A stretch of 58,297 nucleotides of DNA from Hyphomonadaceae bacterium. Its GTDB lineage: Bacteria; Pseudomonadota; Alphaproteobacteria; Caulobacterales; Hyphomonadaceae. Numbering within the stretch: the first letter of the stretch is position 1; each line of letters opens with the position of its first letter. This document shows, in pieces, positions 26,005-34,491 of this stretch. The notes beneath the pieces were generated by a model, which was not told the DNA's origin, ran no database searches, and saw nothing but the letters and a program-made list of their open reading frames with translations. A program made the position numbers and the translations under genes. The stretch lies in contig JADKDU010000018.1 of assembly GCA_016714495.1 (NCBI GenBank), positions 1-58,297 on the forward strand, written 5' to 3'.

Positions 26005-27219
26005 TATCGCTCACGGCTCAAAGCCGTTGGAACTCGCTGTTTGTGGTGGAACAAGCTGGACGTCGTCAGGCATGCGGATTGGACCGTGGATGTTGGACCC
26101 GGGCCGGCATGCCCTAGAGATTCTCGCGGTCCGTTGAACGCAAGGGCCGTGAAAGCGTCCGAAACCCGGGCATCTGTTTGCCGAGGACCACGCATGCTGG
26201 CCGCAATCGTCAGGCTGGCTCAAACTCGACGGTGTCACCGCACCAATCAGGGCTCTGACTGCACTTTTCCGCTCGGCGTGATGACGACCGTGACCGGGAT
26301 TTCAGGGTCGAACCAGCCTTGTAAGCACGCAAGGAGGACCCCGTTGGCCAGCTCGGCGCTATCCCGCTCGGACAAGAGATCGATCCGGGGCCGCGCTGGA
26401 GTGCCCGCCGCGCGTACACAGGGGACTGGCAGGCGACTCGGAGAGTCAGGCACCGATCGTCGTCGATCGAAGCCGATCAGACGCCGCTCGAACATCGCCG
26501 CCTATACCGGCCTCTTCGACCATGTGCGCGCTCTTTTTGCGTCGACGCCAAAGGCACGGCGGCGCAACTACGACGCCGGGCAGTTCTCGTTCAACATCCC
26601 CAAGGGAAGATGTCCGCGCTGCGAGGGCGAAGGTTTCGTCATGGTCGAATTGCTGTTCCTTCCCAGCGTCTATGCGCCCTGCCCGGTCTGCCACGGTGCG
26701 CGATACAATCCCAAGACCCTGGAGATCGATTACCGTGGAAAGACAGTCGCGGACGTGCTCGATCTGACGGTGGAGGCAGCCTGGGACTTTTTCGCCGACG
26801 CTCCGAATGTCTGCCGCTCGCTCAAGGTCCTGCGGGAAGTTGGCCTGAATTACATTCGCCTTGGCCAGCCCGCGACTGAGCTCTCGGGCGGGGAGGCGCA
26901 GCGCGTCAAGCTCGCGACGGAGCTGCAGCGCTCGCACAGGGGCGGCGCGCTGTTCGTTCTCGACGAGCCAACGACGGGTCTGCACCCGTCGGACGTCGAG
27001 CGCTTGCTCCGTCAGCTCAACGCGCTCGTGGACGCAGGAAATACCGTGATCGTCGTCGAGCACGACATGCGTATCGCTGCGGCGAGCGATTGGGTTGTAG
27101 ATGTCGGGCCGGGCGCCGGAGACGACGGGGGCAGGATTGTCGCAAGCGGATTGCCCGCCGACGTCGCAAAGACAAAGGCCAGTCGAACTGCGCCTTACCT
27201 CAGGCGGGCCCTACCTTGA
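26005..27219 (+). pseudogene. UvrA2-type excinuclease ATPase, C-terminal part, decayed
   Basis: From about 26480 one frame gives the second half of a class II UvrA: NIAAYTGLFDHVRALFAST, zinc module CPRCEGEGF and CPVCHGARY, signature LSGGEAQRVKLATELQ, Walker B LFVLDEPTTGLHP and VIVVEHDM. Upstream (26005-26470) only scraps remain in changing frames: NSLFVVEQ, LDVVRHADWTVDVGPG, and TFPLGVMTTVTGISGS, where the second Walker A should continue GKS but reads NQP. The first half of the protein (about 450 residues) is absent, and 25791-26004 holds nothing recognisable. The protein should not bind ATP properly at site II. It converges with the next gene, overlapping by nine bases. Confidence 0.8.
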
Positions 27220-28122
27220 GCGATCACGCTCTCGCAACGCGTTATGGATGGCGGCGGCCGCGATGGCCGCCTGACCACATGCAGACGCAACCTGATCGAG
27301 ACCGTGCAGCACGTCGCCAACTGCGTAGAGCCCCGCAACATTGGTTGCCAAGCGGGCGTCGGTGATCAGTTCGCCATCTTTCGAGATGCGTGCACCGAGC
27401 GTTTGGGCAAGGCTGCTTCGTGGTTGTGATCCAAGGCACGGGTAGATGGTGTCGAAGATAAGGGTATCGCCCGAAGACAGTCGCACCTCGATCGCGTCCT
27501 CGCGCAGAGCAAGACCGGCGCACGATCCCCGCGCAATGCGAATGCCGGCCTCACGCGCTCGCCTCAGCTGGACGCCGTCGAGCGGCGGCGCATCCGGCAT
27601 CGGAAGATAAGTGACATCTTCTGAAAAGGTGAGAAGGAAGTGCGCCTCTTCGATTGAACCTGAGCGGCCGCCGAGAACGCCGATCCGCGAACCGATGGCT
27701 TCGTAGCCGTCGCAGACCGGGCAGTAACGGATGAATCCGCGGGCGATCGCGGTTTCAAGACCGTCCATTTCTGGAGGTGTTACGTCAACGCCCGTCGCAA
27801 GGACGACTGCCCGCGCCGCAAACGTCCCAGCCGTCGTTTGCAAACGGAAGCCATCGCTGCCTTGTGTGCAGGCAGTAACGCGACCATCGATTATCTCGAC
27901 GCCATAAGCTTTGGCCTGAGCGCTCATGCGGGCGTGGAGCTCACGCCCCGGGACGCCGTCCGGAAACCCCGGAATGTTCCGCGATAACGGTATGAGCTGC
28001 AAGCGGCTCTCACCGGCATCGACAATGGCGACTGATCGGCGAAACCTTGCTAGATAGGTTGCAGCTGTGAGGCCGCCCGGCCCACCGCCGACAAGCAGAC
28101 AATCAACGCTTCTTGTGTCCAT
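27211..28122 (-). CDS. Thioredoxin-reductase-like FAD/NAD(P) oxidoreductase
   Basis: This 303-residue flavoprotein has an N-terminal FAD site LLVGGGPGGLTAA, redox-active CPVC in FIRYCPVCDGYE (about residue 135), an NAD(P)-binding GVLGGRSGS and a C-terminal FAD motif GLYAVGDVLHGLDQV. It resembles TrxB-family enzymes but has CPVC where canonical enzymes have CATC, so its partner may be a glutaredoxin-like or other thiol protein. It is the first gene of the stress island and is followed by a hairpin belonging to the next unit. Intact. Confidence 0.85.
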   Translation of the reverse strand: MDTRSVDCLLVGGGPGGLTAATYLARFRRSVAIVDAGESRLQLIPLSRNIPGFPDGVPGRELHARMSAQAKAYGVEIIDGRVTACTQGSDGFRLQTTAGTFAARAVVLATGVDVTPPEMDGLETAIARGFIRYCPVCDGYEAIGSRIGVLGGRSGSIEEAHFLLTFSEDVTYLPMPDAPPLDGVQLRRAREAGIRIARGSCAGLALREDAIEVRLSSGDTLIFDTIYPCLGSQPRSSLAQTLGARISKDGELITDARLATNVAGLYAVGDVLHGLDQVASACGQAAIAAAAIHNALRERDRSR

Positions 28123-28149
28123 CTCGCCTTTCCTGACCGCCCGACAGCG

Positions 28150-28175
28150 AAAGCGCCGCTTTGCAGCGGCGCCTT
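28150..28175 (-). terminator. Hairpin terminator after the DUF1269-like gene
   Basis: AAGCGCCGCT and AGCGGCGCCTT flank a TTGC loop. Read on the minus strand the stem is followed by TTTCG. It lies 37 bases past the stop at 28212 and just upstream of the next gene. Confidence 0.55.
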
Positions 28176-28211
28176 CTGGACAGTTTCCGTCGGAGGGACT
28201 CGACTGTCTTC

Positions 28212-28895
28212 CTAGTTGCGCGGCGCCGGGCGGTAAGCTGCGGTGCTGGCGCGCTCATTCTCTATTTGGGAAGCCGTCCAGTCCGGCGCGCCAGCATCGT
28301 ATCCATTCCAGCCGCCGCTGCGGTAGTAGTCGCCGCGAATTCCGGCTTCGGTGGAATTGTAGTCAGATAGCGCCGCTTCGATCTCGGCGCGGCGTTTATC
28401 GTGATTGCGGACAATCACGACTGAGCCGCCACGGCGGATGCTTTCGGCATAGATTTCAGCGTCCTTCTTGTCGATGCCTTCGTGGGTGAGCGCGCCGACG
28501 ATGCCGCCGACAAGTCCACCTGTCGCGGCGCCGACTGCAGCGCCGACCGCGGTTGAAGCAAGCCAGCCAGCCGCCACGACGGGACCCAGACCGGGAACAG
28601 CGAGCATGCCGAGCCCGGCCAGCAGACCGACGCCTCCACCGATGACGCCGCCTGTCGTAGCGCCATCTGCAGCGCCTTCAACGCGATCATCCTTGCCGTC
28701 GAGATCGTCATCCTTGACCCCGCGCTTTTGCGCGTGCAGCCGGTCATGGCGCAGGCCGTCGTCGCCATACCATTCTTCGCGGTTGTTCGCGACGATGCTG
28801 ATGTCGCCTTCTTTGACGCCCATGGCTTCGAGCCGGTCGACAGCGCGCAGCGCGTCAGCGGGGCGGTCGAACAGTCGTACAATTTTGTCAGACAT
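28212..28895 (-). CDS. General-stress membrane-associated protein (DUF1269-like)
   Basis: The 227-residue protein starts KIVRLFDRPADALRAVDRLE, an alpha-beta ferredoxin-like stretch seen in YflT/17M-type general stress proteins. It has a central Gly/Ala-rich hydrophobic hairpin (GGVIGGGVGLLAGLGMLAVP, VGAAVGAATGGLVGG) and a hydrophilic C-terminus (GSVVIVRNHDKR). The glycine zipper probably inserts in the inner membrane. It is nine bases downstream of the PepSY-like lipoprotein gene and shares its EcfG promoter at 29306-29331. Exact function unknown. Confidence 0.75.
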   Translation of the reverse strand: MSDKIVRLFDRPADALRAVDRLEAMGVKEGDISIVANNREEWYGDDGLRHDRLHAQKRGVKDDDLDGKDDRVEGAADGATTGGVIGGGVGLLAGLGMLAVPGLGPVVAAGWLASTAVGAAVGAATGGLVGGIVGALTHEGIDKKDAEIYAESIRRGGSVVIVRNHDKRRAEIEAALSDYNSTEAGIRGDYYRSGGWNGYDAGAPDWTASQIENERASTAAYRPAPRN

Positions 28896-28904
28896 GTGGG
28901 TTTC

Positions 28905-29282
28905 CTATTGTTGCGGTGTCGGCGCCGCGGGCGACGGCGTGGTGAGGTCGGCAGGCGGCATGGGGGCGCCCGCAGCGGGCGCCGCGGTCACATTGCCCTG
29001 ATAGTCCACGACCACGCTCTGGCTCTGGCCGCTCATCATGGCGCTGCCCCGCCAGCTGCCGTCTTCGGCTTTTGCGAGAGCGGTAACGTCGGTGTAGCCA
29101 GCGGCCGTAATGCGCTCGCGCGCCTGGTCCTCGGTGAATGACGATTCCCCCATCGCAGGGGCCGCAGCCTCGCGCTCGGCAGTCGCCTCTTCGGTCGCGA
29201 TCGCGGGGTTTGTCTTGTCGGAATCTGGCGCACACGCGGCAGCCAGTGCGGCCATGGCGACAGAGGTAATAAGAATACGCAT
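28905..29282 (-). CDS. Small lipoprotein, PepSY-like
   Basis: This 125-residue protein starts with signal sequence ILITSVAMAALAAAC, giving a lipidated Cys at about residue 17. The mature part has a Pro/Ala/Glu-rich linker, then SFTEDQARERITAAGYTDV and GSWRGSAMMSGQSQSVVVDY, which has the layout of a single PepSY-like fold, and a Pro-rich tail. It is the first gene of a two-gene unit with an exact EcfG promoter 24 bases upstream. Function unknown; a periplasmic stress-related role is inferred. Confidence 0.7.
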   Translation of the reverse strand: MRILITSVAMAALAAACAPDSDKTNPAIATEEATAEREAAAPAMGESSFTEDQARERITAAGYTDVTALAKAEDGSWRGSAMMSGQSQSVVVDYQGNVTAAPAAGAPMPPADLTTPSPAAPTPQQ

Positions 29283-29305
29283 ACGTGCTCTCCCTGATGC
29301 CCATG

Positions 29306-29331
29306 AACGCTGTGGGGGGAGACGCCGTTCC
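29306..29331 (-). promoter_or_regulatory. EcfG (general stress response) promoter
   Basis: On the minus strand, GGAAC (29331-29327), a 17-base spacer and CGTT (29309-29306), 24 bases upstream of the lipoprotein start. Exact match to the alphaproteobacterial general-stress sigma consensus. Confidence 0.75.
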
Positions 29332-29419
29332 GGCGTGCGGCGACAAAAATAGCAACCGATGTGAAGAACTCTTCATGGCCCAGGCAAAACCAACGCACGA
29401 CACCTTCGTGGATCGGACC

Positions 29420-29980
29420 TTAGGCGTTGGCTTCGGCTTCGTAATGGTCGCGCGCCTCTGCAAGAAGTTCCTCGAGACGCTCCTCTTCGGCTTCAAGCTC
29501 CTGTTCGAGCGCTTCCGTTTTTTGATCCAGGGCCCTTTGCGCACGAATGATCGCGGCGCGCTCACGTACGGAGCGCTTCTTGAAATCTTCGAGGGCCTGT
29601 TCCGCCCGATCTAGCTTGGAACGGTCCACCTTCCGCTTCTTGCGGACAGCAGGTTTCTTCTTCGCAGTCTCGCGGGCCGGCGCAGGCGGCCTCCTTCCGG
29701 CGCGATGATCCTCAAGACGCAGCACCTTGGTCGCCCTGGCGAAAGCGTGCTTGGAGTCGACCGGCGTCGGCACGCCCGGTGTCTGCAACGCTAGCTTGAT
29801 GCAATCCTCGTCCGTCACGACCTTGGCGGCGCCGATCGCGAACAGGTTCTCCTTCACGTCCCATGCTTCGAGAGCAGCTTTCTGGCTGGGCGCCGCGACC
29901 AACCAGTTGTGGAAGCCGATCTGAGTCATGAAGACCTTTAGGCGTCCGGTCTTGCGCGCGGGTTTTCTCTTAGCGGCCAT
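29420..29980 (-). CDS. Basic coiled-coil hypothetical protein beside the NHEJ genes
   Basis: The 187-residue protein has an N-terminal basic segment (MAAKRKPARKTGRLKVF), a globular part with TQIGFHNWLVAAPSQKAALE and GAAKVVTDEDCIKLAL, a Lys-rich linker, and a long charged coiled coil (about residues 115-187, Glu/Arg heptads). I start at 29980; the frame opens at 30061. It is divergent from the 30060 gene and next to ku-ligD. A weak EcfG-like promoter (one mismatch) lies directly upstream. Similar proteins accompany Ku/LigD in related genomes, as I recall, but no function is known. Confidence 0.7.
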   Translation of the reverse strand: MAAKRKPARKTGRLKVFMTQIGFHNWLVAAPSQKAALEAWDVKENLFAIGAAKVVTDEDCIKLALQTPGVPTPVDSKHAFARATKVLRLEDHRAGRRPPAPARETAKKKPAVRKKRKVDRSKLDRAEQALEDFKKRSVRERAAIIRAQRALDQKTEALEQELEAEEERLEELLAEARDHYEAEANA

Positions 29981-29988
29981 GTGCGAAA

Positions 29989-30013
29989 AACGACCCGCCC
30001 TGCTCTTGGTTGC
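29989..30013 (-). promoter_or_regulatory. Possible EcfG-like promoter (one mismatch)
   Basis: Minus strand GCAAC, 16 bases, CGTT, ending nine bases before the 29980 start. One mismatch in the -35 (GGAAC expected). Very short leader. Confidence 0.4.
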
Positions 30014-30059
30014 CGACCCTCGCAGTCTACATGGAGGCAAGCAGTCCGGAGAACAGAAC

Positions 30060-30290
30060 ATGAATCAGCCCATGAAGCGGCATCGTTACTCCGCCCACCT
30101 TCAGGACGAAGGATCCCACGGCCGTCAGTGGGTGGCCGAAGCCGACAGCTTCATCGATGCCGCTGTCCGCTTTGCAGAGACCCGCGACGTCGAGGACGGT
30201 GATCTGTCCGTCGTCGTGACGGAGTGTGAAAGCGGCAAGGACCGGTGTTTCGTCGTCAATCTCGGAAGTGGCGACGTGAAGGCGTGCTAG
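30060..30290 (+). CDS. Small hypothetical protein upstream of ku
   Basis: A 76-residue protein (MNQPMKRHRYSAHLQDEG, then GDLSVVVTECESGKDRCF) with no signal peptide or membrane segment. An in-frame extension to 29928 overlaps the divergent gene and is unlikely. It precedes ku by 77 bases and an EcfG-like promoter lies between them. Small proteins of this kind are common in sphingomonad stress loci, but I cannot name a function. Confidence 0.6.
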   Translation: MNQPMKRHRYSAHLQDEGSHGRQWVAEADSFIDAAVRFAETRDVEDGDLSVVVTECESGKDRCFVVNLGSGDVKAC

Positions 30291-30293
30291 GCC

Positions 30294-30318
30294 GAAACGA
30301 ATCACTCCCGCGCGCGTT
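30294..30318 (+). promoter_or_regulatory. EcfG-like promoter for ku-ligD (one mismatch)
   Basis: GAAAC (30294-30298), 16 bases, CGTT (30315-30318), 50 bases upstream of the ku ATG. The -35 has one mismatch to GGAAC. Context with four other matches in the island supports it. Confidence 0.55.
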
Positions 30319-30367
30319 TCGAAAGGGCACCGCTGAACGCAAAGGTGCGTCCTAGAAAGGGAATTTC

Positions 30368-31264
30368 ATGGCTGCGGCGCGTCCCACCGGGCAGGGCCAC
30401 CTCCGACTGTCGCTCGTGACCTGCCCGGTCGCGATGTTCAATGCGATCAGCCCCCGCGGCGACGTCCATTTCAACCTCATCAATCCCGATACCGGTAATC
30501 GTATCAGAATGATCACGGTCGACGCCGGCACGGAAAAGCCGGTCGAACGCAAGAAGCTCGTAAAGGGCTTCGAGATCTCAAAGGGGGAATATGTCACCGT
30601 GACGCCCGAAGAGATTGAGGCCGTCCGGCTTGAGAGCACGCGGACGATCGACATCGACGAATTCGTGCCCGCCGAAGACATCGACCGCCTCTATTGGGAT
30701 CATCCCTACTTCCTCGTGCCTGACGGCAAGATGGCCGCCGAACCTTTCGCGGTCATTCGGCAGGCTATGGAGAAGACGGGCAAGGTCGCCCTCGGACGTG
30801 TGGTGATGTCGCAGCGCGAGCGCCTGCTGGCGCTCGAACCTCGCGATCATGGCCTGATCGCAACGACGCTGCGCAGCACAGACGAAGTGCGCGACATAAA
30901 AAAAGCCTTCTCCGACATTCCGAACGTCCGCCCTGCCCGGGACATGATCGCGATCGCCGAGAAGATCATGGGCCAGAAGGAAGCCGATTTCGATCCGGAT
31001 CGTTTCCAGGACCGATACGAGAATGCGCTCCGCAAGCTGATCCACGAGAAACAGAAGGGCCACGAGATTGTCCATGCGGACGACCCCGAGCCCACCAACG
31101 TCGTCGACCTGATGGAGGCCCTGCAGAACAGCCTTAAGGGGGCCAAGGGCAAGGCGAAAGGCGGCGCAAGAAGCACGATGCGCAAGTCATCCGCCGCAGC
31201 AAAGCGGACGGCATCCACGCGCAAGGCTCCGGCGAAGAAAAAGGCCGCCCGCAAGCGCGCGTAG
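30368..31264 (+). CDS. ku: Non-homologous end-joining protein Ku
   Basis: This 298-residue bacterial Ku has the core fold from GHLRLSLVTCPVAMFNA through VERKKLVKGFEISKGEYV, YFLVPDG and the C-terminal end of the ring, ALRKLIHEKQKG. It has a long Lys/Ala-rich tail (about residues 255-298), which in other Ku proteins helps DNA binding and LigD recruitment. It binds double-strand ends as a homodimer. AAAGGGAATTT precedes the start. ligD follows after 24 bases, so both are one operon. Intact. Confidence 0.95.
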   Translation: MAAARPTGQGHLRLSLVTCPVAMFNAISPRGDVHFNLINPDTGNRIRMITVDAGTEKPVERKKLVKGFEISKGEYVTVTPEEIEAVRLESTRTIDIDEFVPAEDIDRLYWDHPYFLVPDGKMAAEPFAVIRQAMEKTGKVALGRVVMSQRERLLALEPRDHGLIATTLRSTDEVRDIKKAFSDIPNVRPARDMIAIAEKIMGQKEADFDPDRFQDRYENALRKLIHEKQKGHEIVHADDPEPTNVVDLMEALQNSLKGAKGKAKGGARSTMRKSSAAAKRTASTRKAPAKKKAARKRA

Positions 31265-31288
31265 ATCAACAACGAGGCGACAGGGGAC

Positions 31289-33889
31289 ATGGCCGAGACC
31301 AAACTCGATACCTACCGATCGATGCGGGATTTTACCCGCACGGCAGAGCCGAGCGGCGAGAGACAGGTCGCCTCGGCCAAGCAGCTGCGGTTCGTGATCC
31401 AGAAACACGCCGCCACTCGCCTGCACTATGATCTGCGCCTGGAGTTCGGCGGCGTGTTCAAATCATGGGCCGTGACGCGCGGACCTTCGCTCGATCCCGC
31501 CGACAAGCGTCTTGCTGTGGAAGTCGAGGATCACCCGCTCGACTATGGTGATTTTGAAGGCACGATTCCCAAGGGTGAGTATGGCGGCGGCGCCGTCCTG
31601 ATGTGGGATCGTGGCTACTGGGCCCCCGAGCCCGGTGTGGATACCGAGCGCGCGCTCAAGAAGGGCGAGTTGAAATTCGTCGTTGCGGGCGAGCGCATCA
31701 AGGGCGGATTTGTGCTCGTCCGGCTCCGCCGGCGCGAGCGGGAGAAGCGCGACAACTGGCTCCTGATCAAGCATCGCGACGAATACGCGCGCGAAGGCGG
31801 AGGCGACGTTACGGACGAGGACACCTCGATTGCATCCGGTCGCGAGATGGATGCGATCGCCGCCGGCAAAGGCCGCAAGCCGAAACCCTTCATGCTCCGC
31901 ACCGCCGAAAAGGCCGATGCGGTATGGCATTCCAAGCGGACCAAAGAGGCGGCGAAACAGCCCGCGCCAAAGCGCAAATCCTTGACTCGACGATCGAAGC
32001 CCGCCGCAGGTCCTGCGCTGCGCAAGCTGCCTGAGTTCATCGAGCCTCAGCTTTGCGAGTTGCGAGAGCGTGCGCCCGGCGGGGCAGGCTGGGCCCACGA
32101 AGTGAAGTTCGACGGCTACCGCGTCCAGCTGCGCGTCGAAAAACACAAGGCCGCGTTGCGCACGCGCAAAGGCCTCGATTGGACGGCCAAGTTTGGGGCT
32201 ACGGCGCGTGCTGCACAGCCTCTGCCTGACTGCATCATCGATGGCGAACTCGTCGCGCTCGACAAGGCAGGCGCGCCGAGCTTTGCCGCCCTCCAGGCTG
32301 CAATCTCCAACGCCGCCACGGACAATCTTACCTTCTTCGCGTTCGATCTCATGTGCGTGGGAAAGGAGGACTTGCGATCCCTCCCCCTGTCCGACCGCAA
32401 AAAGCGTCTTCAGGAGGTGATCGCCGGGCTTGAGCCCTTGATCCGTTTCACCACGCATCTCGAGACTGCTGGCGATGCGGTGCTTCAGGCTGCCTGCCGT
32501 ATGGACCTTGAGGGCGTCGTCTCGAAGCGGATCGATGCGCCCTACCAGTCAGGCCGTAGCGAGACTTGGGTGAAGTCGAAGTGCCGCGGCGGCCAGGAGG
32601 TCGTGATCGGCGGCTGGAGCGAAGAGCGCGGCAGATTCCGGTCGCTGCTCGTCGGGGTGCATCGCGAGGGCAAGCTGACCTATGTCGGGAAAGTCGGCAC
32701 CGGCTTCGCACGCCCAGTGGTTGAACGTATATTTCCGAAACTCAAGGCGGTCGCCTCGGCGACCTCGCCCTTCGAAGCCGGCGATCCGCCGCGACGCGCG
32801 GCGGGGATCAAATGGGTGCAACCTGTTCTTGTCGCGGAGATCGAATTTGCCGGGTGGACAGGGGACGGCCACGTGCGGCAGGCGTCGTTCAAGGGCCTGC
32901 GCGAAGACAAACCTGCCGGCGCAATCACGCGCGAACAGCCCAAGCCCGCCAGAACATCCAGCGCGGTGATCCGTACGCCGGGCGGCGCCAAGGTCATGGG
33001 CGTTGGAATTTCCAACGCCGACAAGCCGCTCTGGCCCGAGGCGAAGGAAAAATCGCCCGTCACGAAGATGGATCTGGCGACTTACTACGAGCAGGTCGGC
33101 GAATGGATGCTGACCCACATCAAAGGACGTCCCTGCTCGATCGTCCGCATGCCTGACGGTATCGACGGCGAGACGTTCTTTCAACGCCATGTCAATCGCA
33201 CAACGTCGAACCTGTTCACATCCGCGGAGGTGCGCGGCGATAAGCAGCCCTACCTGCAGATCGACCGGCTCGAAGCATTGATTGCCGCAGCCCAGATCGC
33301 GGCGCTCGAACTCCATCCGTGGAACTGCCAACCCTTCGCCTTCGAGACCCCCGGGAGACTGGTATTCGATCTCGACCCTGCGCCTGACGTGCCGTTCGAG
33401 CGCGTCATTGAAGGCGCCAAGGAAATCCGTGATCGTCTTGCTGACCTGGGGCTTGAGAGCTTCTGCAAGACGACGGGCGGCAAGGGCCTCCATGTCGTGA
33501 CCCCCTTTGCCAAGGCCAAGCAAGATCTGCGCTGGCCCGAAGCCAAAGCGTTTGCGCAGGAAGTGTGCCGGCAGATGGCGGCGGACAGTCCGAACAAATA
33601 CCTGATCAACATGGCGAAGAAGGAGCGTGTCGGCCGCATCTTCCTCGACTATCTGCGCAATGACCGCACGGCGACAGCGGTTGCGCCGCTTTCGCCGCGC
33701 GGCCGCCCGCTCGCGCCCGTGTCAATGCCGATCGAATGGAGCCAGGTGCGAAAGGGTCTAGATCCGATGCGTTACACGATCTTCTCAGCGCCCAAGATCC
33801 TGCAACGCAACAAGCCCTGGGAAAACTATTGTGACGGGCAGCGTCCCTTCCATGCAGCAGCCAAACGATTGCTCGCCGGGCGATCGTAA
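31289..33889 (+). CDS. ligD: Multifunctional end-joining ligase LigD
   Basis: This 866-residue three-domain enzyme is in the order 3'-phosphoesterase (about 1-200; HAATRLHYDLRLE, HPLDYGDFEGTIPKGEYGGG), ATP-dependent ligase (about 245-550; adenylation motif HEVKFDGYR with Lys near 273) and primase-polymerase (about 575-866; LVFDLDPAPDVPFE carrying the metal-binding aspartates, near 693). This order (PE-Lig-Pol) is the Agrobacterium/alphaproteobacterial arrangement. With Ku it repairs double-strand breaks during dormancy. No frameshift in 2.6 kb, which matters for judging sequence quality. It is followed by 294 bases without a gene before the next promoter. Confidence 0.95.
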   Translation: MAETKLDTYRSMRDFTRTAEPSGERQVASAKQLRFVIQKHAATRLHYDLRLEFGGVFKSWAVTRGPSLDPADKRLAVEVEDHPLDYGDFEGTIPKGEYGGGAVLMWDRGYWAPEPGVDTERALKKGELKFVVAGERIKGGFVLVRLRRREREKRDNWLLIKHRDEYAREGGGDVTDEDTSIASGREMDAIAAGKGRKPKPFMLRTAEKADAVWHSKRTKEAAKQPAPKRKSLTRRSKPAAGPALRKLPEFIEPQLCELRERAPGGAGWAHEVKFDGYRVQLRVEKHKAALRTRKGLDWTAKFGATARAAQPLPDCIIDGELVALDKAGAPSFAALQAAISNAATDNLTFFAFDLMCVGKEDLRSLPLSDRKKRLQEVIAGLEPLIRFTTHLETAGDAVLQAACRMDLEGVVSKRIDAPYQSGRSETWVKSKCRGGQEVVIGGWSEERGRFRSLLVGVHREGKLTYVGKVGTGFARPVVERIFPKLKAVASATSPFEAGDPPRRAAGIKWVQPVLVAEIEFAGWTGDGHVRQASFKGLREDKPAGAITREQPKPARTSSAVIRTPGGAKVMGVGISNADKPLWPEAKEKSPVTKMDLATYYEQVGEWMLTHIKGRPCSIVRMPDGIDGETFFQRHVNRTTSNLFTSAEVRGDKQPYLQIDRLEALIAAAQIAALELHPWNCQPFAFETPGRLVFDLDPAPDVPFERVIEGAKEIRDRLADLGLESFCKTTGGKGLHVVTPFAKAKQDLRWPEAKAFAQEVCRQMAADSPNKYLINMAKKERVGRIFLDYLRNDRTATAVAPLSPRGRPLAPVSMPIEWSQVRKGLDPMRYTIFSAPKILQRNKPWENYCDGQRPFHAAAKRLLAGRS

Positions 33890-34183
33890 GCTTGGCGGGC
33901 GGGTGCGGCGCCGACGCAGCTAGTTGCGGGCGCGTCGGTCGGCGCGGATCCCACAGCATGGCCTGCTCCCGTCTTATGGATGCGGCGCAAGGACAGGGTC
34001 CGTCGCCACGTCCAGGGAATAGACCCAGCACAAGGATCGCCATCGCCGAAGCAGCGCGCATAGGTAATCGGCTGGTATGGCGGCGCTCTCGCGCATATTC
34101 GGCGAGCCAACAGATCACGCGTCTCAACCGCAGCTGCTCTCTGGCGTCGCTGCCGACGAGCAACTGGGCGCAGCCGGCCAGGA

Positions 34184-34208
34184 GGAACACACGACGCTGG
34201 GATCCGTT
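34184..34208 (+). promoter_or_regulatory. EcfG (general stress response) promoter
   Basis: GGAAC (34184-34188), 16 bases, CGTT (34205-34208), 19 bases upstream of the 34228 start. Exact consensus. The 294 bases between the ligD stop and this site hold no recognisable gene. Confidence 0.75.
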
Positions 34209-34227
34209 CTTTTTCAGGAGAACCGCC

Positions 34228-34491
34228 ATGCCAGCGCCCAACGCAGCCCTTGATGCGAGACTCGATGCGCAGCGGCGCGTGCTCGGATGGATTCTCGCAA
34301 GGATGGTCACAACGCCTGCCCAGTTCATCGACCTGATCGAGAATCTTGACCAGTCAGTGATCCCACAGGATCATCAGGAAGACCCGGGCGCCGTCCCGAC
34401 CGAGGCCTTTGGATCGATAGCGGCGTTCGCAGCGGAAATGCGCGCCATTCTGGATCCCGTCAAACGTCAGCATCAAGATGACCCGGGCTAG
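34228..34491 (+). CDS. Small hypothetical protein upstream of the second ligase
   Basis: An 87-residue acidic, helical protein (LDARLDAQRRVLGWILARM, FIDLIENLDQSV). The ATG follows AGGAG by seven bases and an exact EcfG promoter. Its end overlaps the ligase gene by 14 bases, so the two are co-expressed. No family recognised; possibly a helper of the ligase. Confidence 0.7.
   Translation: MPAPNAALDARLDAQRRVLGWILARMVTTPAQFIDLIENLDQSVIPQDHQEDPGAVPTEAFGSIAAFAAEMRAILDPVKRQHQDDPG

Noticed and set aside
26041..26480. N-terminal extension of the UvrA2 frame as a new domain
   Set aside because: It is decayed UvrA2 sequence read partly out of frame, not a new domain.
31463..32458. Long minus-strand open frame inside ligD
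   Set aside because: Antisense shadow of a high-GC gene; the ligD frame has all the motifs.
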